This document shows positions 50,147-59,268 of a DNA stretch of 64,000 nt, piece after piece; position 1 is the stretch's first letter, and each line of letters opens with the position of its first letter. The DNA is from Tsukamurella paurometabola. GTDB lineage: Bacteria > Actinomycetota > Actinomycetes > Mycobacteriales > Mycobacteriaceae. The stretch covers positions 3,504,850-3,568,849 of the forward strand of contig NZ_LR131273.1 of the NCBI RefSeq assembly GCF_900631615.1. Direction: 5' to 3'. The position numbers and the translations under genes were made by a program. A model generated the notes under the pieces. It was given only the letters and a program-made list of their open reading frames with translations. It had not been told where the DNA came from and made no database searches.

Positions 50147-50644
50147 ATGACAGAGAACATCACCGCCGCGAACGGCGTACACACCACCAACGGAGTCCCG
50201 CACTCCTTCAGCTCACTGACGCCCTTCCTCGCGATCCGGGACGCGAAGGGGGCCATCGACTTCTACACCTCCGTCCTCGGGGCCCGGCCGCTGGGCGTCA
50301 CGGAGATGGGCGGCGTCGTCGTGCACGCCGAACTCGACTTCGGGCAGGGCCGCCTCCAGCTCGGGGAACCCAACGACCAGTTCGGCCTGGTCGCGCCCCC
50401 GGACGGCGACGCGGACTGCTACTCGCTGGGGCTGTACTGCAGCAACGTCGACGACGTCGTCGCGCGCGCCGAGGCCGCGGGGGCGACGATCCGCGAGCCG
50501 GTGGCGAACTTCGTCTCCGGTGACCGGTTCGCCAGCATCCGCGACCCGTTCGGCGTGCGCTGGTCGATCATGACCCGCGTCGAGGACCTCAGCGACGAGG
50601 AGAGCGCCGCCCGCGTCGAGGAATGGGCCGCAGCCCAGGGGTGA
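50147..50644 (+). CDS. VOC/glyoxalase-fold protein
   Basis: The 165-residue protein has the PhnB-like VOC pattern: TPFLAIRDAKGAIDFYTSVL, HAELDFGQGRLQLGEP, and DRFASIRDPFGVRWSIMTRV. Only part of the metal-ligand set is visible (His in VVVHAELDF), so the reaction cannot be assigned. Divergent from AraC across a 75-bp gap. Confidence 0.8.
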   Translation: MTENITAANGVHTTNGVPHSFSSLTPFLAIRDAKGAIDFYTSVLGARPLGVTEMGGVVVHAELDFGQGRLQLGEPNDQFGLVAPPDGDADCYSLGLYCSNVDDVVARAEAAGATIREPVANFVSGDRFASIRDPFGVRWSIMTRVEDLSDEESAARVEEWAAAQG

Positions 50645-50663
50645 TCCGGCCCAGCGGGCGGGC

Positions 50664-50690
50664 GGGGCCGCGGCGTCACGCCGCGGCCCC
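50664..50690. terminator. bidirectional terminator hairpin
   Basis: A perfect 12-bp GC stem (GGGGCCGCGGCG with CGCCGCGGCCCC) and a 3-base loop lie between the convergent VOC and LppP/LprE-like genes. Confidence 0.75.
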
Positions 50691-50708
50691 GTCGGCCCGC
50701 GCACTGCT

Positions 50709-51203
50709 TCAGCCCGCGACCTGGGGCGGGATCGGGTCCAGCGGTTGCGGGGTGTCCTGCGGCAACGCCTGGTAGCGAACGTCGGCCTGGCCCGTGGGGT
50801 TCGCGTTCGCATCACCGGGGTTGAGCCACTTGAACCGCACGGTGATCTGCCCGGGTTCAGAGGTTCCGACCACCGATGTGTAGGCGTGCGCCTTCGGGGT
50901 GGTCGTCCCGGCGTACTTCATCTGGTCGAACAGCAGGATCTGCACGGGCGAGCTTCCCGTTCCGCCCGCCGTATCCAGCCGCACCCAGTTCAGCGTGCAG
51001 CCGATCGACGAGCCGCGGGCCGTCGCCTGCCACGACACGCCGGGCAGGGGCGGGGCGACGGTACGGATCGCGGCGTCGATGCGGTCCTGGGGGACGGCCG
51101 GGCACGGCGTCGGGGTCGCCGCCGCGGCTCCGGTGCCGACGGTGCCGGCCGCCGCGCCGACGGCCGCCGCGGACAGCGCGAGTGCGATCAGGGGTTTGCG
51201 CAT
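50709..51203 (-). CDS. LppP/LprE-like secreted protein
   Basis: The 164-residue protein has a Sec signal (PLIALALSAAAVGAAAGTVG, cleavage near GAAAATP) without a lipobox Cys, so it is secreted rather than lipidated. The body matches the mycobacterial LppP/LprE pattern (LNWVRLDTAGGTGSSPVQIL, LFDQMKYAGTTTPKAHAYTS). Function unknown in the family. Two Cys could form a disulfide. Confidence 0.72.
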   Translation of the reverse strand: MRKPLIALALSAAAVGAAAGTVGTGAAAATPTPCPAVPQDRIDAAIRTVAPPLPGVSWQATARGSSIGCTLNWVRLDTAGGTGSSPVQILLFDQMKYAGTTTPKAHAYTSVVGTSEPGQITVRFKWLNPGDANANPTGQADVRYQALPQDTPQPLDPIPPQVAG

Positions 51204-51317
51204 GGGGTTCGTTCCTTCCTACCTTGCGGGAGGTCGACACGGTCTCCATCGACACGACAATCGTTCTATCGGGTAACGGTTCCGGCGTGTTACGCGGGCC
51301 ACGCCTACGCTGAGGGC

Positions 51318-52313
51318 ATGAGCGAGGAACAGGGCAGCTACGTCACCGCGAATCAGCCGTACGAGCGCGACACCCGGTACATCGAAACCAGGATCACCCG
51401 CGACGGCCGGGACGGGTACCCGGTGGAACCGGGGCGGTACCGCCTGGTCGCCTCGTACGCGTGCCCGTGGGCCACGCGCACCATCATCGTGCGCCGGCTG
51501 CTGGGGCTCGAGGACGCGATCTCCCTCGGCATCGCCGGACCCACGCACGACAAGAGGTCGTGGACCTTCGACCTCGACCCCGGCGGCCTCGACCCCGTCC
51601 TCCGGATCCCGCGCCTGCAGGACGCCTACTTCGCGCGGGTTCCCGACTACCCGAAGGGCATCACCGTGCCCGCGATCGTCGACGTGCCGACCGGTGCGGT
51701 GGTCACCAACGACTTCCCGCAGATCACCCTCGACTTCGAGCTGGAGTGGGTGGACTTCCACCGGCCCGGCGCCCCGCAGCTCTACCCCGAGGATCTCCGG
51801 GGCGAGATCGACGAGGTGAACAAGCTCGTCTACCGCGACGTCAACAACGGTGTGTACCGCTGCGGCTTCGCGGGCTCGCAGGAGTCCTACGACGCGGCCT
51901 ACGATCAGCTCTTCTCGCGCCTCGACTGGCTCACCGAGCGTCTCGCGACACAGCGGTACCTGGTGGGCGACACCATCACCGAGGCCGACGTACGTCTGTT
52001 CACCACGCTGGCCCGGTTCGACCCGGTGTACCACGGCCACTTCAAGTGCAACCGCGAGAAGCTCAGCGAGATGCCGGTGCTGTGGGCCTACGCCCGCGAC
52101 CTGTTCCAGACCCCGGGGTTCGGCGACTCGACGCACTTCGAGCACATCAAGCGGCACTACTACGAGGTGCACCGCGACATCAACCCGTCGGGCATCGTGC
52201 CGAAGGGGCCGGACCTGAAGAACTGGTTCACCGAGCACGGCCGGGAGAAGTTGGGCGGCAGCCCCTTCGGCGCCGGCACCGCTCCCGCGACGCTACCGGT
52301 CCCCGCCGGCTGA
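51318..52313 (+). CDS. glutathionyl-hydroquinone-reductase-like thiol transferase (ECM4 family)
   Basis: The 331-residue GST-fold protein has the active-site motif YACPWATRTIIVRRL near residue 50 and the omega/Xi-class C-terminal region RYLVGDTITEADVRLFTTLA. The YxC-P-W motif is that of S-glutathionyl-(hydro)quinone reductases. Actinobacteria lack glutathione and use mycothiol, so the thiol partner is probably mycothiol (inference). Its 3' end overlaps the convergent OYE gene by 21 bp. Confidence 0.85.
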   Translation: MSEEQGSYVTANQPYERDTRYIETRITRDGRDGYPVEPGRYRLVASYACPWATRTIIVRRLLGLEDAISLGIAGPTHDKRSWTFDLDPGGLDPVLRIPRLQDAYFARVPDYPKGITVPAIVDVPTGAVVTNDFPQITLDFELEWVDFHRPGAPQLYPEDLRGEIDEVNKLVYRDVNNGVYRCGFAGSQESYDAAYDQLFSRLDWLTERLATQRYLVGDTITEADVRLFTTLARFDPVYHGHFKCNREKLSEMPVLWAYARDLFQTPGFGDSTHFEHIKRHYYEVHRDINPSGIVPKGPDLKNWFTEHGREKLGGSPFGAGTAPATLPVPAG

Positions 52314-53378
52314 CACTGCGGCGCACGGGTAGTCGCTGTAACCCTCCGCCGTGCGTCCGTAGAGCACGTCCTCACGGATGGCCGCGAGTGGCAGACCCCG
52401 CCGAATGCGTTCCACCAGATCGGGGTTCGCGATGAACGCGCGGCCGAAGGAGACCAGATCGGCGCCGTCGGCGAGCGCGCGCTCGGCGGCGGGCGCCGAG
52501 GTGGGCGCGCGATTCTCGCCGATATTGGCGATGACGGTGCCGTCGAAGCGCGGCCGCAGGTCCGCCAGCGCCGGGTAGTCGTCGTTGTCGGTGAGGTGCA
52601 GGTACATCAGGTCGCGGCGCCCCAACTCCTCGACGAGGCGACGGTAGAGCGCCGCGGGATCGCGTTCGACCATCGAGAACTGCGGGTTGCCGGGCGACAG
52701 GCGGATGGCCGTGCGCTCGGCGCCCACGACCTCCGTCACCGCGTCGACCACCTCGAGGGCGAACCGCATCCGGTTCGTCGTGGACCCGCCGTAGCGGTCA
52801 TCACGAAGGTTGGTGTTGTCGGCGAGGAACTGGTGGATCAGGTAGCTGTTGGCACCATGCAGCTCCACCCCGTCGAATCCCGCCGCCACCGCCCGCCGTG
52901 CGGAGGCCGCGTAGTGCGCGATCGTCGCCTCGATGGCGGCGATCGACATCGCCGTGGGGCGCGGCCAGGCCGCCTTCGAGCCGTCGAGCAGGTGCAGTAC
53001 GTCGCCGTCGGGCACCGCCGACGGTCCCGCGGGCACCGATCCGTCGATCCGTGCGGCGGGGTGTCCCTTGCGGCCGCCGTGCATGAGCTGGGCGACGATC
53101 CGGCCGCCCTCGGCGTGGACGGCGTCGACGACCCGCGCCCAGGCGCCCTCGTGACGGTCCGTCGCGAGCCCGGGCACCCACGCCTCGCTCTGACCGGACG
53201 AATGCGGCCACATGCCCTCCGTCACGAGGAGGCCGGCACCGGCGCGCTGGCGGTAGTAGTCGGCGACGTCGGCGGTCGGCGAGCCGTCGGGCGTCGAGCG
53301 CAGGCGCGTCATCGGCGCCATGACTACCCGGTTGGGGAGGTCGAGGGTGCGGCTGCGGTACGGCGTGAGGAGTGACAT
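52293..53378 (-). CDS. alkene reductase, Old Yellow Enzyme family
   Basis: The 361-residue FMN TIM-barrel protein has VVMAPMTRLRSTPDGSPTAD, ELHGANSYLIHQFLADNTNL with the DRYGGS loop, and SFGRAFIANPDLVERIRRGL. His/Asn in ELHGAN are the substrate-binding pair, so it should reduce activated C=C bonds with NADPH. Divergent from a MerR regulator with its operator between. Confidence 0.92.
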   Translation of the reverse strand: MSLLTPYRSRTLDLPNRVVMAPMTRLRSTPDGSPTADVADYYRQRAGAGLLVTEGMWPHSSGQSEAWVPGLATDRHEGAWARVVDAVHAEGGRIVAQLMHGGRKGHPAARIDGSVPAGPSAVPDGDVLHLLDGSKAAWPRPTAMSIAAIEATIAHYAASARRAVAAGFDGVELHGANSYLIHQFLADNTNLRDDRYGGSTTNRMRFALEVVDAVTEVVGAERTAIRLSPGNPQFSMVERDPAALYRRLVEELGRRDLMYLHLTDNDDYPALADLRPRFDGTVIANIGENRAPTSAPAAERALADGADLVSFGRAFIANPDLVERIRRGLPLAAIREDVLYGRTAEGYSDYPCAAVSAGGDR

Positions 53379-53393
53379 GCCCGTACGCTAGAA

Positions 53394-53411
53394 CCTGACA
53401 CTGATGTGAGG
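53394..53411. promoter_or_regulatory. MerR-type operator
   Basis: CCTGACACTGATGTGAGG is an 18-bp dyad (CCTnACA-CTGA-TGTnAGG) in the 41-bp gap between the OYE gene and the MerR gene, as expected for a SoxR/MerR-type activator site. Confidence 0.72.
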
Positions 53412-53419
53412 GGCAAGCG

Positions 53420-53782
53420 ATGCGGATCGGTGAACTCGCGGCGCGGACCGGCGTGAGCGTGCGGTCGCTGCGGTACTACGAGGAGAAGGGCCTGCTCGCG
53501 TCCACGCGCACCGCGGCGGGGCAGCGCGTGTATCCGGAACGGGCCGTCGACCGGGTCGTGCGCATTCAGGAACTGTTCGCGGCGGGGCTCGCCAGCGGAG
53601 TCATCGCCCAGTTGCTGCCCTGCATCCACGACGAGGACGGTTCGCCGAACGAGACCGCGACGCCGTGGCTCGCCGCCACGCTGCGCGCGGAGCGCGACCG
53701 CATCGACGCGGGCATCCGCGACCTCCAGCGCGCCCGCGAGGTCCTCGACGACGTGATCGACACCGCCGGTGCAGGTCCGTGA
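53420..53782 (+). CDS. MerR-family regulator
   Basis: The 120-residue protein has MRIGELAARTGVSVRSLRYY (HTH), EEKGLLASTRTAAGQRVYPE (wing) and a long dimerisation helix. One Cys (LLPCIHDED) is present. It probably activates the divergent reductase gene in response to electrophiles. Confidence 0.88.
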   Translation: MRIGELAARTGVSVRSLRYYEEKGLLASTRTAAGQRVYPERAVDRVVRIQELFAAGLASGVIAQLLPCIHDEDGSPNETATPWLAATLRAERDRIDAGIRDLQRAREVLDDVIDTAGAGP

Positions 53783-53814
53783 CGGCCGTGTGCGGCAGCC
53801 GCAAGGGGACCCGG

Positions 53815-54639
53815 TCACGCCCCTGCCTCTGCGAGGTGCGCGGCGGCGAGATCGGCGACGGCGAGATCCCGCTCCCGCTCGTCGGTCTCGCCGTCCTCGT
53901 CGAACCACGCCGCGGAGAGTCCCGCGAACGCGATCACCCACCGCAGCAGGCGCTCGCGCGGTAGCCCGGATTCGGTGACGATCACGTCGAGCTGGCGCGC
54001 GAAGCGCGCCGGATCCGCGGCGGTCGGCAGGTCCGGGTTGGTCAGCAGGTTGGCGTAGTCGTAGCCGCGTTCCCCGACGACGCACTTCGGGTCGATCGCC
54101 AGCCATCCGCGATCGCCGAAGTCGAGAACGTTGTCGTGGTGCACGTCGCCGTGCAGGATCACTTCGTCGCGCGGGGTCGCGAACAGGGTCGTGGCCTCCA
54201 CCCAGGACCGCCGGTACCGCACATCTGCGTCCCGCGCCGCCGCGAGCGAGGCGAACCAGTCGTGCAGTGGCACGAGGTCGGCGTCCGGCGCACCGGGCCG
54301 CGCCCGGTGCAGGTGTTCGACGGTGCCGCACAGGATCCGGGTGGCCTCGTCGTCGCGCCCGCCCAGCGCCATCGCCATCAGGTCCCCGGAACCGGTCGCG
54401 CGTTCCATCAGCACGGTGTCGCCCTCGTGCGCGAAGACCTCCGCGGCACCGTCGCCGGCCCACCAGCGCAGCACGGCCGCCCCCGCTCGCTCCTCCGCGG
54501 CGTTCGCGCGCTTGAGCATCGCTGGCCGTCCGTGCCAGCGCACGGGCAGCAGGTCGCTGCCGGGCGTGGCGAAGGGCGCACCGTCGGGGGAGAGGTCCCA
54601 GCGATCGAGGACGTCCCGCCAGGAATCGAGGTCGTGCAC
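53815..54639 (-). CDS. aminoglycoside O-phosphotransferase, APH(6)-like
   Basis: The 274-residue kinase-fold protein starts at GTG 54639. Motifs: brenner loop VILHGDVHHDNVLDFGDRGW and metal-binding AIDPKCVVGERGYDYANLL. The HGDxHxxN...IDPK pair is that of the APH(6)/hydroxyurea phosphotransferase group, some of which inactivate streptomycin. Chromosomal family members often have other substrates, so resistance should not be assumed. Confidence 0.82.
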   Translation of the reverse strand: MHDLDSWRDVLDRWDLSPDGAPFATPGSDLLPVRWHGRPAMLKRANAAEERAGAAVLRWWAGDGAAEVFAHEGDTVLMERATGSGDLMAMALGGRDDEATRILCGTVEHLHRARPGAPDADLVPLHDWFASLAAARDADVRYRRSWVEATTLFATPRDEVILHGDVHHDNVLDFGDRGWLAIDPKCVVGERGYDYANLLTNPDLPTAADPARFARQLDVIVTESGLPRERLLRWVIAFAGLSAAWFDEDGETDERERDLAVADLAAAHLAEAGA

Positions 54640-54736
54640 AGCATTCGACCCTAGTGGGGCGCATGATGGTGCGATGAGCGACGACGCGGGTGAGACCTCG
54701 GTGGCGATGGCGCGGGTACGGGCGCATGATGAAGCC

Positions 54737-55159
54737 GTGAGCGACTTCAATCAGGCCATCATCGACGAGTTCCGTGCCAACGGCGGCACCGTGACCGCCA
54801 TGGGCTTCGGCCGGGCGCTCGCGCTCGTCCACAGCGTCGGAGCCAAATCCGGAGAACCGCGGGTGAATCCGCTGGCGGCGATCCGCGACGACCTGGGCTG
54901 GCTGCTGCCCGCGTCCGCCGGCGGCTCTCCGAAGAACCCCGCCTGGTACCACAACCTCAAGGCCCACCCGGACATCGAGATCGAGTACCCGAACGACGAG
55001 GGTGGAATCTCCACCGCGCAGGTCACCGCTACCGAGCTGACCGGAGCCGAGCGCGATGAGGCGTGGGCGCGGTTCAAGGCCCGTTCCTCGGGTTTCGCGG
55101 AGTACGAGAAGGCGGCGCAGGGGCGCGTGATCCCCGTCTTCCGGCTGACGCCGCGCTGA
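54737..55159 (+). CDS. Ddn-like F420-dependent nitroreductase family protein
   Basis: The 140-residue protein starts at GTG 54737 (SDFNQAIIDEFRANGG); an ATG at 54674 in frame is possible. The split-barrel pattern LALVHSVGAKSGEPRVNPLA and PAWYHNLKAHPDIEIEYP matches the deazaflavin-dependent nitroreductase (Ddn/DUF385) family. It should bind coenzyme F420. It ends one base before the MFS stop region. Confidence 0.88.
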   Translation: MSDFNQAIIDEFRANGGTVTAMGFGRALALVHSVGAKSGEPRVNPLAAIRDDLGWLLPASAGGSPKNPAWYHNLKAHPDIEIEYPNDEGGISTAQVTATELTGAERDEAWARFKARSSGFAEYEKAAQGRVIPVFRLTPR

Positions 55160-55160
55160 C

Positions 55161-56645
55161 TCAGGCGCTCACCGGCTGCGGCGCGGCCGTGCGGTCGCGG
55201 TCGCGCATGACGACGAAGGCCGCGATGGCGGTGATGACGAGGACGGCGCTCGATACGCCCACCGTCGTGGTCACGGCGTCCACCCAGGCCGACCGTGCCG
55301 CGTCCGCGAGAGCGGCACCGTCGGGTCCGCCGATGCCGTCGGCGAGCGCCAGGGTGTCGCCGAGCGTGCGCGACATCCCGTCGTGCCGGGTGAACACCGC
55401 CGTCGCCACCGAGCCGAGTACGGCGAGGCCGAGTGCGGTGCCGAGCTCGAAGCTCATCTCCGACATCGACGAGGCCTGCCCCGCCCGTTCCGGTGGCGCG
55501 GCGTCGAGCGCGACCGCGGAGACGAAGGTGAACAGGGTGCCGTATCCCACGCCCGCGACGACGGTCCCGACCACGTACACCCAGGCCGGGCCGTCGGTGC
55601 CGAGCCCGACGAGCAGGAACTGGCCGACCGCCGAGAACAGGAGCGCGGTCACGAACGTCGCGCGCCGCCCGAGATACCGCTCGATCCACGGCGCCCGCAT
55701 CGAGAAGTACGCCACCACGGCGGCTGCGGGGAGGCCGAGCAGCGCTGCGGCGAGCACGTCGAGGCCCACGACGGACTGCAGGTAGATGCCCGTGAGATAG
55801 GACATCGAGCTCAGCGTCGACACCGCCAGGATGGTGCCCGCGATGGCCATCGCGAAGTACCGGTTACGGAACAGGTCGAACGGGATCAGGGGGTGGGCGG
55901 TGCGGCGCTGCTGTGCGATGAACGCGATCAACACCACGGCGCCCGCGGCTCCGACGGCGAGCGTGGTGCCGTCGACGCCGTGACCGGCCGCCGACTTCAC
56001 CGCGTACACCAGGGGGAAGATCGCGGCCATCGACAGCGCGACGCCCACCAGATCGAAGGGGGCCGAGGTTCCGGTACGGAACTCCGGGATGAGCAGCGGT
56101 CCGGCGACGAGGAAGGCGAGGAAGACCGGTGCGTTGATGAGGAACACCGAGCCCCACCAGAAGTGGTGCAGCAGAACGCCGCCGATCACCGGGCCGACCG
56201 CCATGCCGAACGAGAACGCGGCCGTCCAGATGCCGATCGCGATGCCGCGGGCCTTGGGGTCGCGGAAGATGTTAGCGATGAGCGCCAGGCTCGCGGGCAG
56301 GAGGGTCGCGCCGCCGATGCCCATGAGGGCGCGCGCCGCGATGAGCAGCGCGGGCGACGGCGCGAAGGCCGCGATCACCGAGGCCACGCCGAACAGCCCG
56401 GCGCCCCAGGTCATCAGGCGGCGGCGGCCCTAGCGATCGCCGAGGTTGCCCATGGTGATGAGAAGGCCGGCCAGCATGAACGGGTAGATGTCGAGGATCC
56501 ACAGCTGCTCGGCAGGCGTCGGATGCAGCGCGGTGGTGAGGTGGGGCATCGCCAGGTACAGCACCGACGCGTCCATCGACACCAGGAACACCGGCAGCAG
56601 GAGTGCGGCGAGACCGGCCCAGGCACGGCGCGGGGTGGTGGACAC
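55161..56645 (-). pseudogene. MFS multidrug exporter with in-frame stop codon
   Basis: The gene starts at GTG 56645 (STTPRRAWAGLAALLLPVF) behind GAGGAG and encodes a 14-TM DHA2-type exporter of about 494 codons. At codon 72 (56430-56432) the frame reads TAG inside MFS motif A: MGNLGDR-stop-GRRRLMTWG. The same frame continues without any indel to 55161. A TGG or TTG codon would need one base change. An ATG (56414) just after the stop could start a 417-residue product lacking TM1-2, which is unlikely to work. It faces away from a TetR regulator, as drug exporters do. Confidence 0.85.
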
Positions 56646-56675
56646 GAAGAACTCCTCGAACATCGATCGGCGTGC

Positions 56676-56714
56676 GCGTACGGCGTACGCAGGACTGCTG
56701 GGTACACTGTACGC
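56676..56714. promoter_or_regulatory. TetR operators in the MFS/TetR intergenic region
   Basis: GCGTACGGCGTACGC (56676-56690) and GTACACTGTACGC (56702-56714) share the GTAC-N3-GTAC core. They lie between the divergent MFS and TetR genes. Confidence 0.65.
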
Positions 56715-56751
56715 AGCAACGTCGATTTCGGTCAACGGAGAAAGGGCGCAG

Positions 56752-57414
56752 GTGTCCGAGACCACGCTGACGCGCGACGCCATCGTGGCGGAGGCCGTCC
56801 GGCTCGCCGACGAGGGCGGCCTCGAGAAGGTGTCCATGCGGCGCATCGCGGACGCCCTCGGTGCGGGCGCCATGTCGCTCTACCGCCACGTACCCGACAA
56901 GGACAGCCTCGTCCGGGACATGGCCGCATCCGTGGGCGCCGAGTACCTGTACCCGCCGGAGCTGCTGGGCGACCCGGACTGGCGCACGCGCGCGCACGTC
57001 GCCGCCGAGGCGGACATGCGGCTGTACCTGCACCACCCGTGGGTGCTGCTGGCCCATTCCATGCCGCGCGCCGCGATGGCACCGTCCGCCGTCTCGTGCT
57101 TCCACTGGCTGGTCGAGGCGTTCAGCCACCTCACCGGAGCCGTCGCTGATTCGGCGGAACTCACGCTCCACGTGTGGAACCACGTTCAGGGCGCGGGCAT
57201 CGGCGCGGTCGGGCGGCTGCTCCTGGCCCCGGGTTCGTCACTCGACGGGGCCGGATTCGTGGCCGACCTCGCCGACAATCCGGTGATCGAGGAGCTGCCG
57301 CTGCTCAAGGAGCTCGTCGAGGTGGACCGGCCGGACCTGTGCGCCGCGATGCCGCTGCTGCACGCCGGGATCGATGCGCTGTGCGCCGGTTTCGCGGAGC
57401 GATACCGGCGCTGA
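56752..57414 (+). CDS. TetR-family regulator of the exporter
   Basis: The 220-residue protein starts at GTG 56752 after GGAGAAAGGG. HTH residues: VSMRRIADALGAGAMSLYRH. The C-terminal TetR_C_1-type domain is as in tetracycline-class regulators. It looks intact, although its likely target gene carries a stop codon. Confidence 0.87.
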   Translation: MSETTLTRDAIVAEAVRLADEGGLEKVSMRRIADALGAGAMSLYRHVPDKDSLVRDMAASVGAEYLYPPELLGDPDWRTRAHVAAEADMRLYLHHPWVLLAHSMPRAAMAPSAVSCFHWLVEAFSHLTGAVADSAELTLHVWNHVQGAGIGAVGRLLLAPGSSLDGAGFVADLADNPVIEELPLLKELVEVDRPDLCAAMPLLHAGIDALCAGFAERYRR

Positions 57415-57477
57415 ACCGTCGACGCCCGTTCAGGACGTCTCCACCGCCGATTCAACCGGATCGGTCAGCGTGACATC

Positions 57478-59268
57478 GTGAGCACTGCGAATCGGCGGAC
57501 CTTCCTCAGAGGCGCCCTCACCGGCGGTATCGTCGCGGGCATGGGCCTGCTCCCATCGTCGCTGACCGAGGCGCTGGCCCAACCCGCGCCCGCGGGCGGC
57601 CTCGACGGCCTGGAACACGTCATCTTCCTGATGCAGGAGAACCGCTCCTTCGACCACTACTACGGCCGTCTCCGCGGGGTGCGGGGGTTCGCCGACCCCG
57701 CCGCCATCCGCCTGCGCTCCGGCCACGACGTCTTCCTCCAACCCACCCGGTCCGGCCTGGCGGTGCCGCCGTTCCCGGTGCGGGGTGCGGCCGAGCGGCA
57801 GCGGATGGACGCGGAGAACATCGACGCGCTCGACCACACGTGGAAGGGCGGCCACGCGGCGCTCGCCGACGGTTGGCACGACGGATGGATCGCCGCCAAG
57901 ACCGACTCGACGATGGCCTACTACGACCGCGAGGACATCCCGTTCCACTACGCCCTCGCCGACGCCTTCACGATCTGCGACCACTACTACTGCAGCTCGC
58001 CCACATCGACCTCGCCGAATCGCAACTTCTTCTTCTCCGGCACCACCGGGTTCGAGCCCGGCACCGGTGAGCGGGCCGTCGAGAACACCGCCTACGACCG
58101 CGGCCACCCCGGCTACGACTGGCCGTGCATCGGCGAGATCCTCCAGCGTGCAGGCGTCTCCTGGCAGGTGTATCAGGAGTGGGACAACTTCACCGACAAC
58201 AACATCGAGTTCTTCCGCCGCTTCAAGGCGGTGTCGAAGGCCGTTTTCGCCGACTTCGGCGTCGAGATCGACGACTTCTACCAGGGCCTGCGCCGCCTCC
58301 CCGCGGCGGAGGCGCACCGTCGATCGGGAGAGGTGGACGCCCGCGCCCGGGCGCTGGGGTCCGAGGACCGCGAGCTCTTCTTCCGCGGCCTGCGCCGCAC
58401 CGCCACCGGCACGCTCACGGACCGGATCGCCGCGGACATCGCCGCGGGCGCACTGCCCACGGTCAGCTACGTGGTGGCCTCGGAGCGGGAATCGGAGCAC
58501 CCCAGCGGCTCGTCGCCGCGTGCGTCCGCCAACCTCGTGTACCGCATCCTCGACGCCCTCGGCCGCAATCCCGAGGTGTGGCGGAAGACGGCGCTGTTCC
58601 TGCTCTACGACGAGAACGACGGCTACTTCGACCACGTGCCGCCGCCGCGCCCGCCGCGCGACCGGTCCGACGAGTGGGTCGGCGACCTTCCGCTCGGGCT
58701 CGGGGACCGGGTGCCGATGACGATCGTCTCCCCGTGGACCGTCGGCGGATTCGTCGCGTCCGAGACCTTCGACCACACCTCCACCCTGCGGTTCCTCGAG
58801 CGGTGGCTGGGCGTCTCGGTACCCGCGATCTCCGGCTGGCGGCGCACCGTCTGTGGTGATCTGACCAGCGCGTTCGACTTCAGGGTGCCACGCTCGCTGC
58901 CCCCGCGGGCGCGGCCCCGCCCCGTCGGCGCGCTCAGCCCGCGCTGGAAGCCGCACGCTCCCGCCGTCGGTACCCGCCCGGGCCAGGAGCCGGGCGAACG
59001 ACCGGCCCGTCCGCTGCCGTACGTGCCCGCCGCCACCGCGGCACCCGGACCCGACGGTGTCCGACTCCGCCTGTCCAACACGGGGACCCGGAGCGCCCAC
59101 TTCATCGTCTTCCCGTACCACACACCCGATGCGGTGCCGGTGCACGCCGACGTGCTCGGCGAGCGGAACCTCGTGATCCCCGCGCCGGGCGGCCGCTACG
59201 ACCTGCTGGTCCTCGGTCCCGCCGGGGAGCACTGGGAGTTCGTCAGCGCTCCGGCCGCCGCAGGATGA
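57478..59268 (+). CDS. phospholipase C, phosphoesterase family, Tat-exported
   Basis: The 596-residue protein begins with a twin-arginine signal (NRRTFLRGALTGGIVAGMGL) and continues with HVIFLMQENRSFDHYYGRLR, GWHDGWIAAKTDSTMAYYDR, SSPTSTSPNRNFFFSGTTGF and LLYDENDGYFDHVPPP. This is the acid-phosphatase-like Plc family, with the Asn/Thr and Asp/His metal ligands. One C-terminal DUF756 repeat is visible (GVRLRLSNTGTRSAHFIVFP). It should cleave phosphatidylcholine or sphingomyelin outside the cell. Its 3' end overlaps the convergent MerR-HEAT gene by 26 bp. Confidence 0.9.
   Translation: MSTANRRTFLRGALTGGIVAGMGLLPSSLTEALAQPAPAGGLDGLEHVIFLMQENRSFDHYYGRLRGVRGFADPAAIRLRSGHDVFLQPTRSGLAVPPFPVRGAAERQRMDAENIDALDHTWKGGHAALADGWHDGWIAAKTDSTMAYYDREDIPFHYALADAFTICDHYYCSSPTSTSPNRNFFFSGTTGFEPGTGERAVENTAYDRGHPGYDWPCIGEILQRAGVSWQVYQEWDNFTDNNIEFFRRFKAVSKAVFADFGVEIDDFYQGLRRLPAAEAHRRSGEVDARARALGSEDRELFFRGLRRTATGTLTDRIAADIAAGALPTVSYVVASERESEHPSGSSPRASANLVYRILDALGRNPEVWRKTALFLLYDENDGYFDHVPPPRPPRDRSDEWVGDLPLGLGDRVPMTIVSPWTVGGFVASETFDHTSTLRFLERWLGVSVPAISGWRRTVCGDLTSAFDFRVPRSLPPRARPRPVGALSPRWKPHAPAVGTRPGQEPGERPARPLPYVPAATAAPGPDGVRLRLSNTGTRSAHFIVFPYHTPDAVPVHADVLGERNLVIPAPGGRYDLLVLGPAGEHWEFVSAPAAAG

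Noticed and set aside
57174-59232. Long frames opposite and out of phase with the phospholipase C gene
   Set aside because: They follow from high GC at third codon positions; the phospholipase frame has the signal peptide and catalytic motifs.
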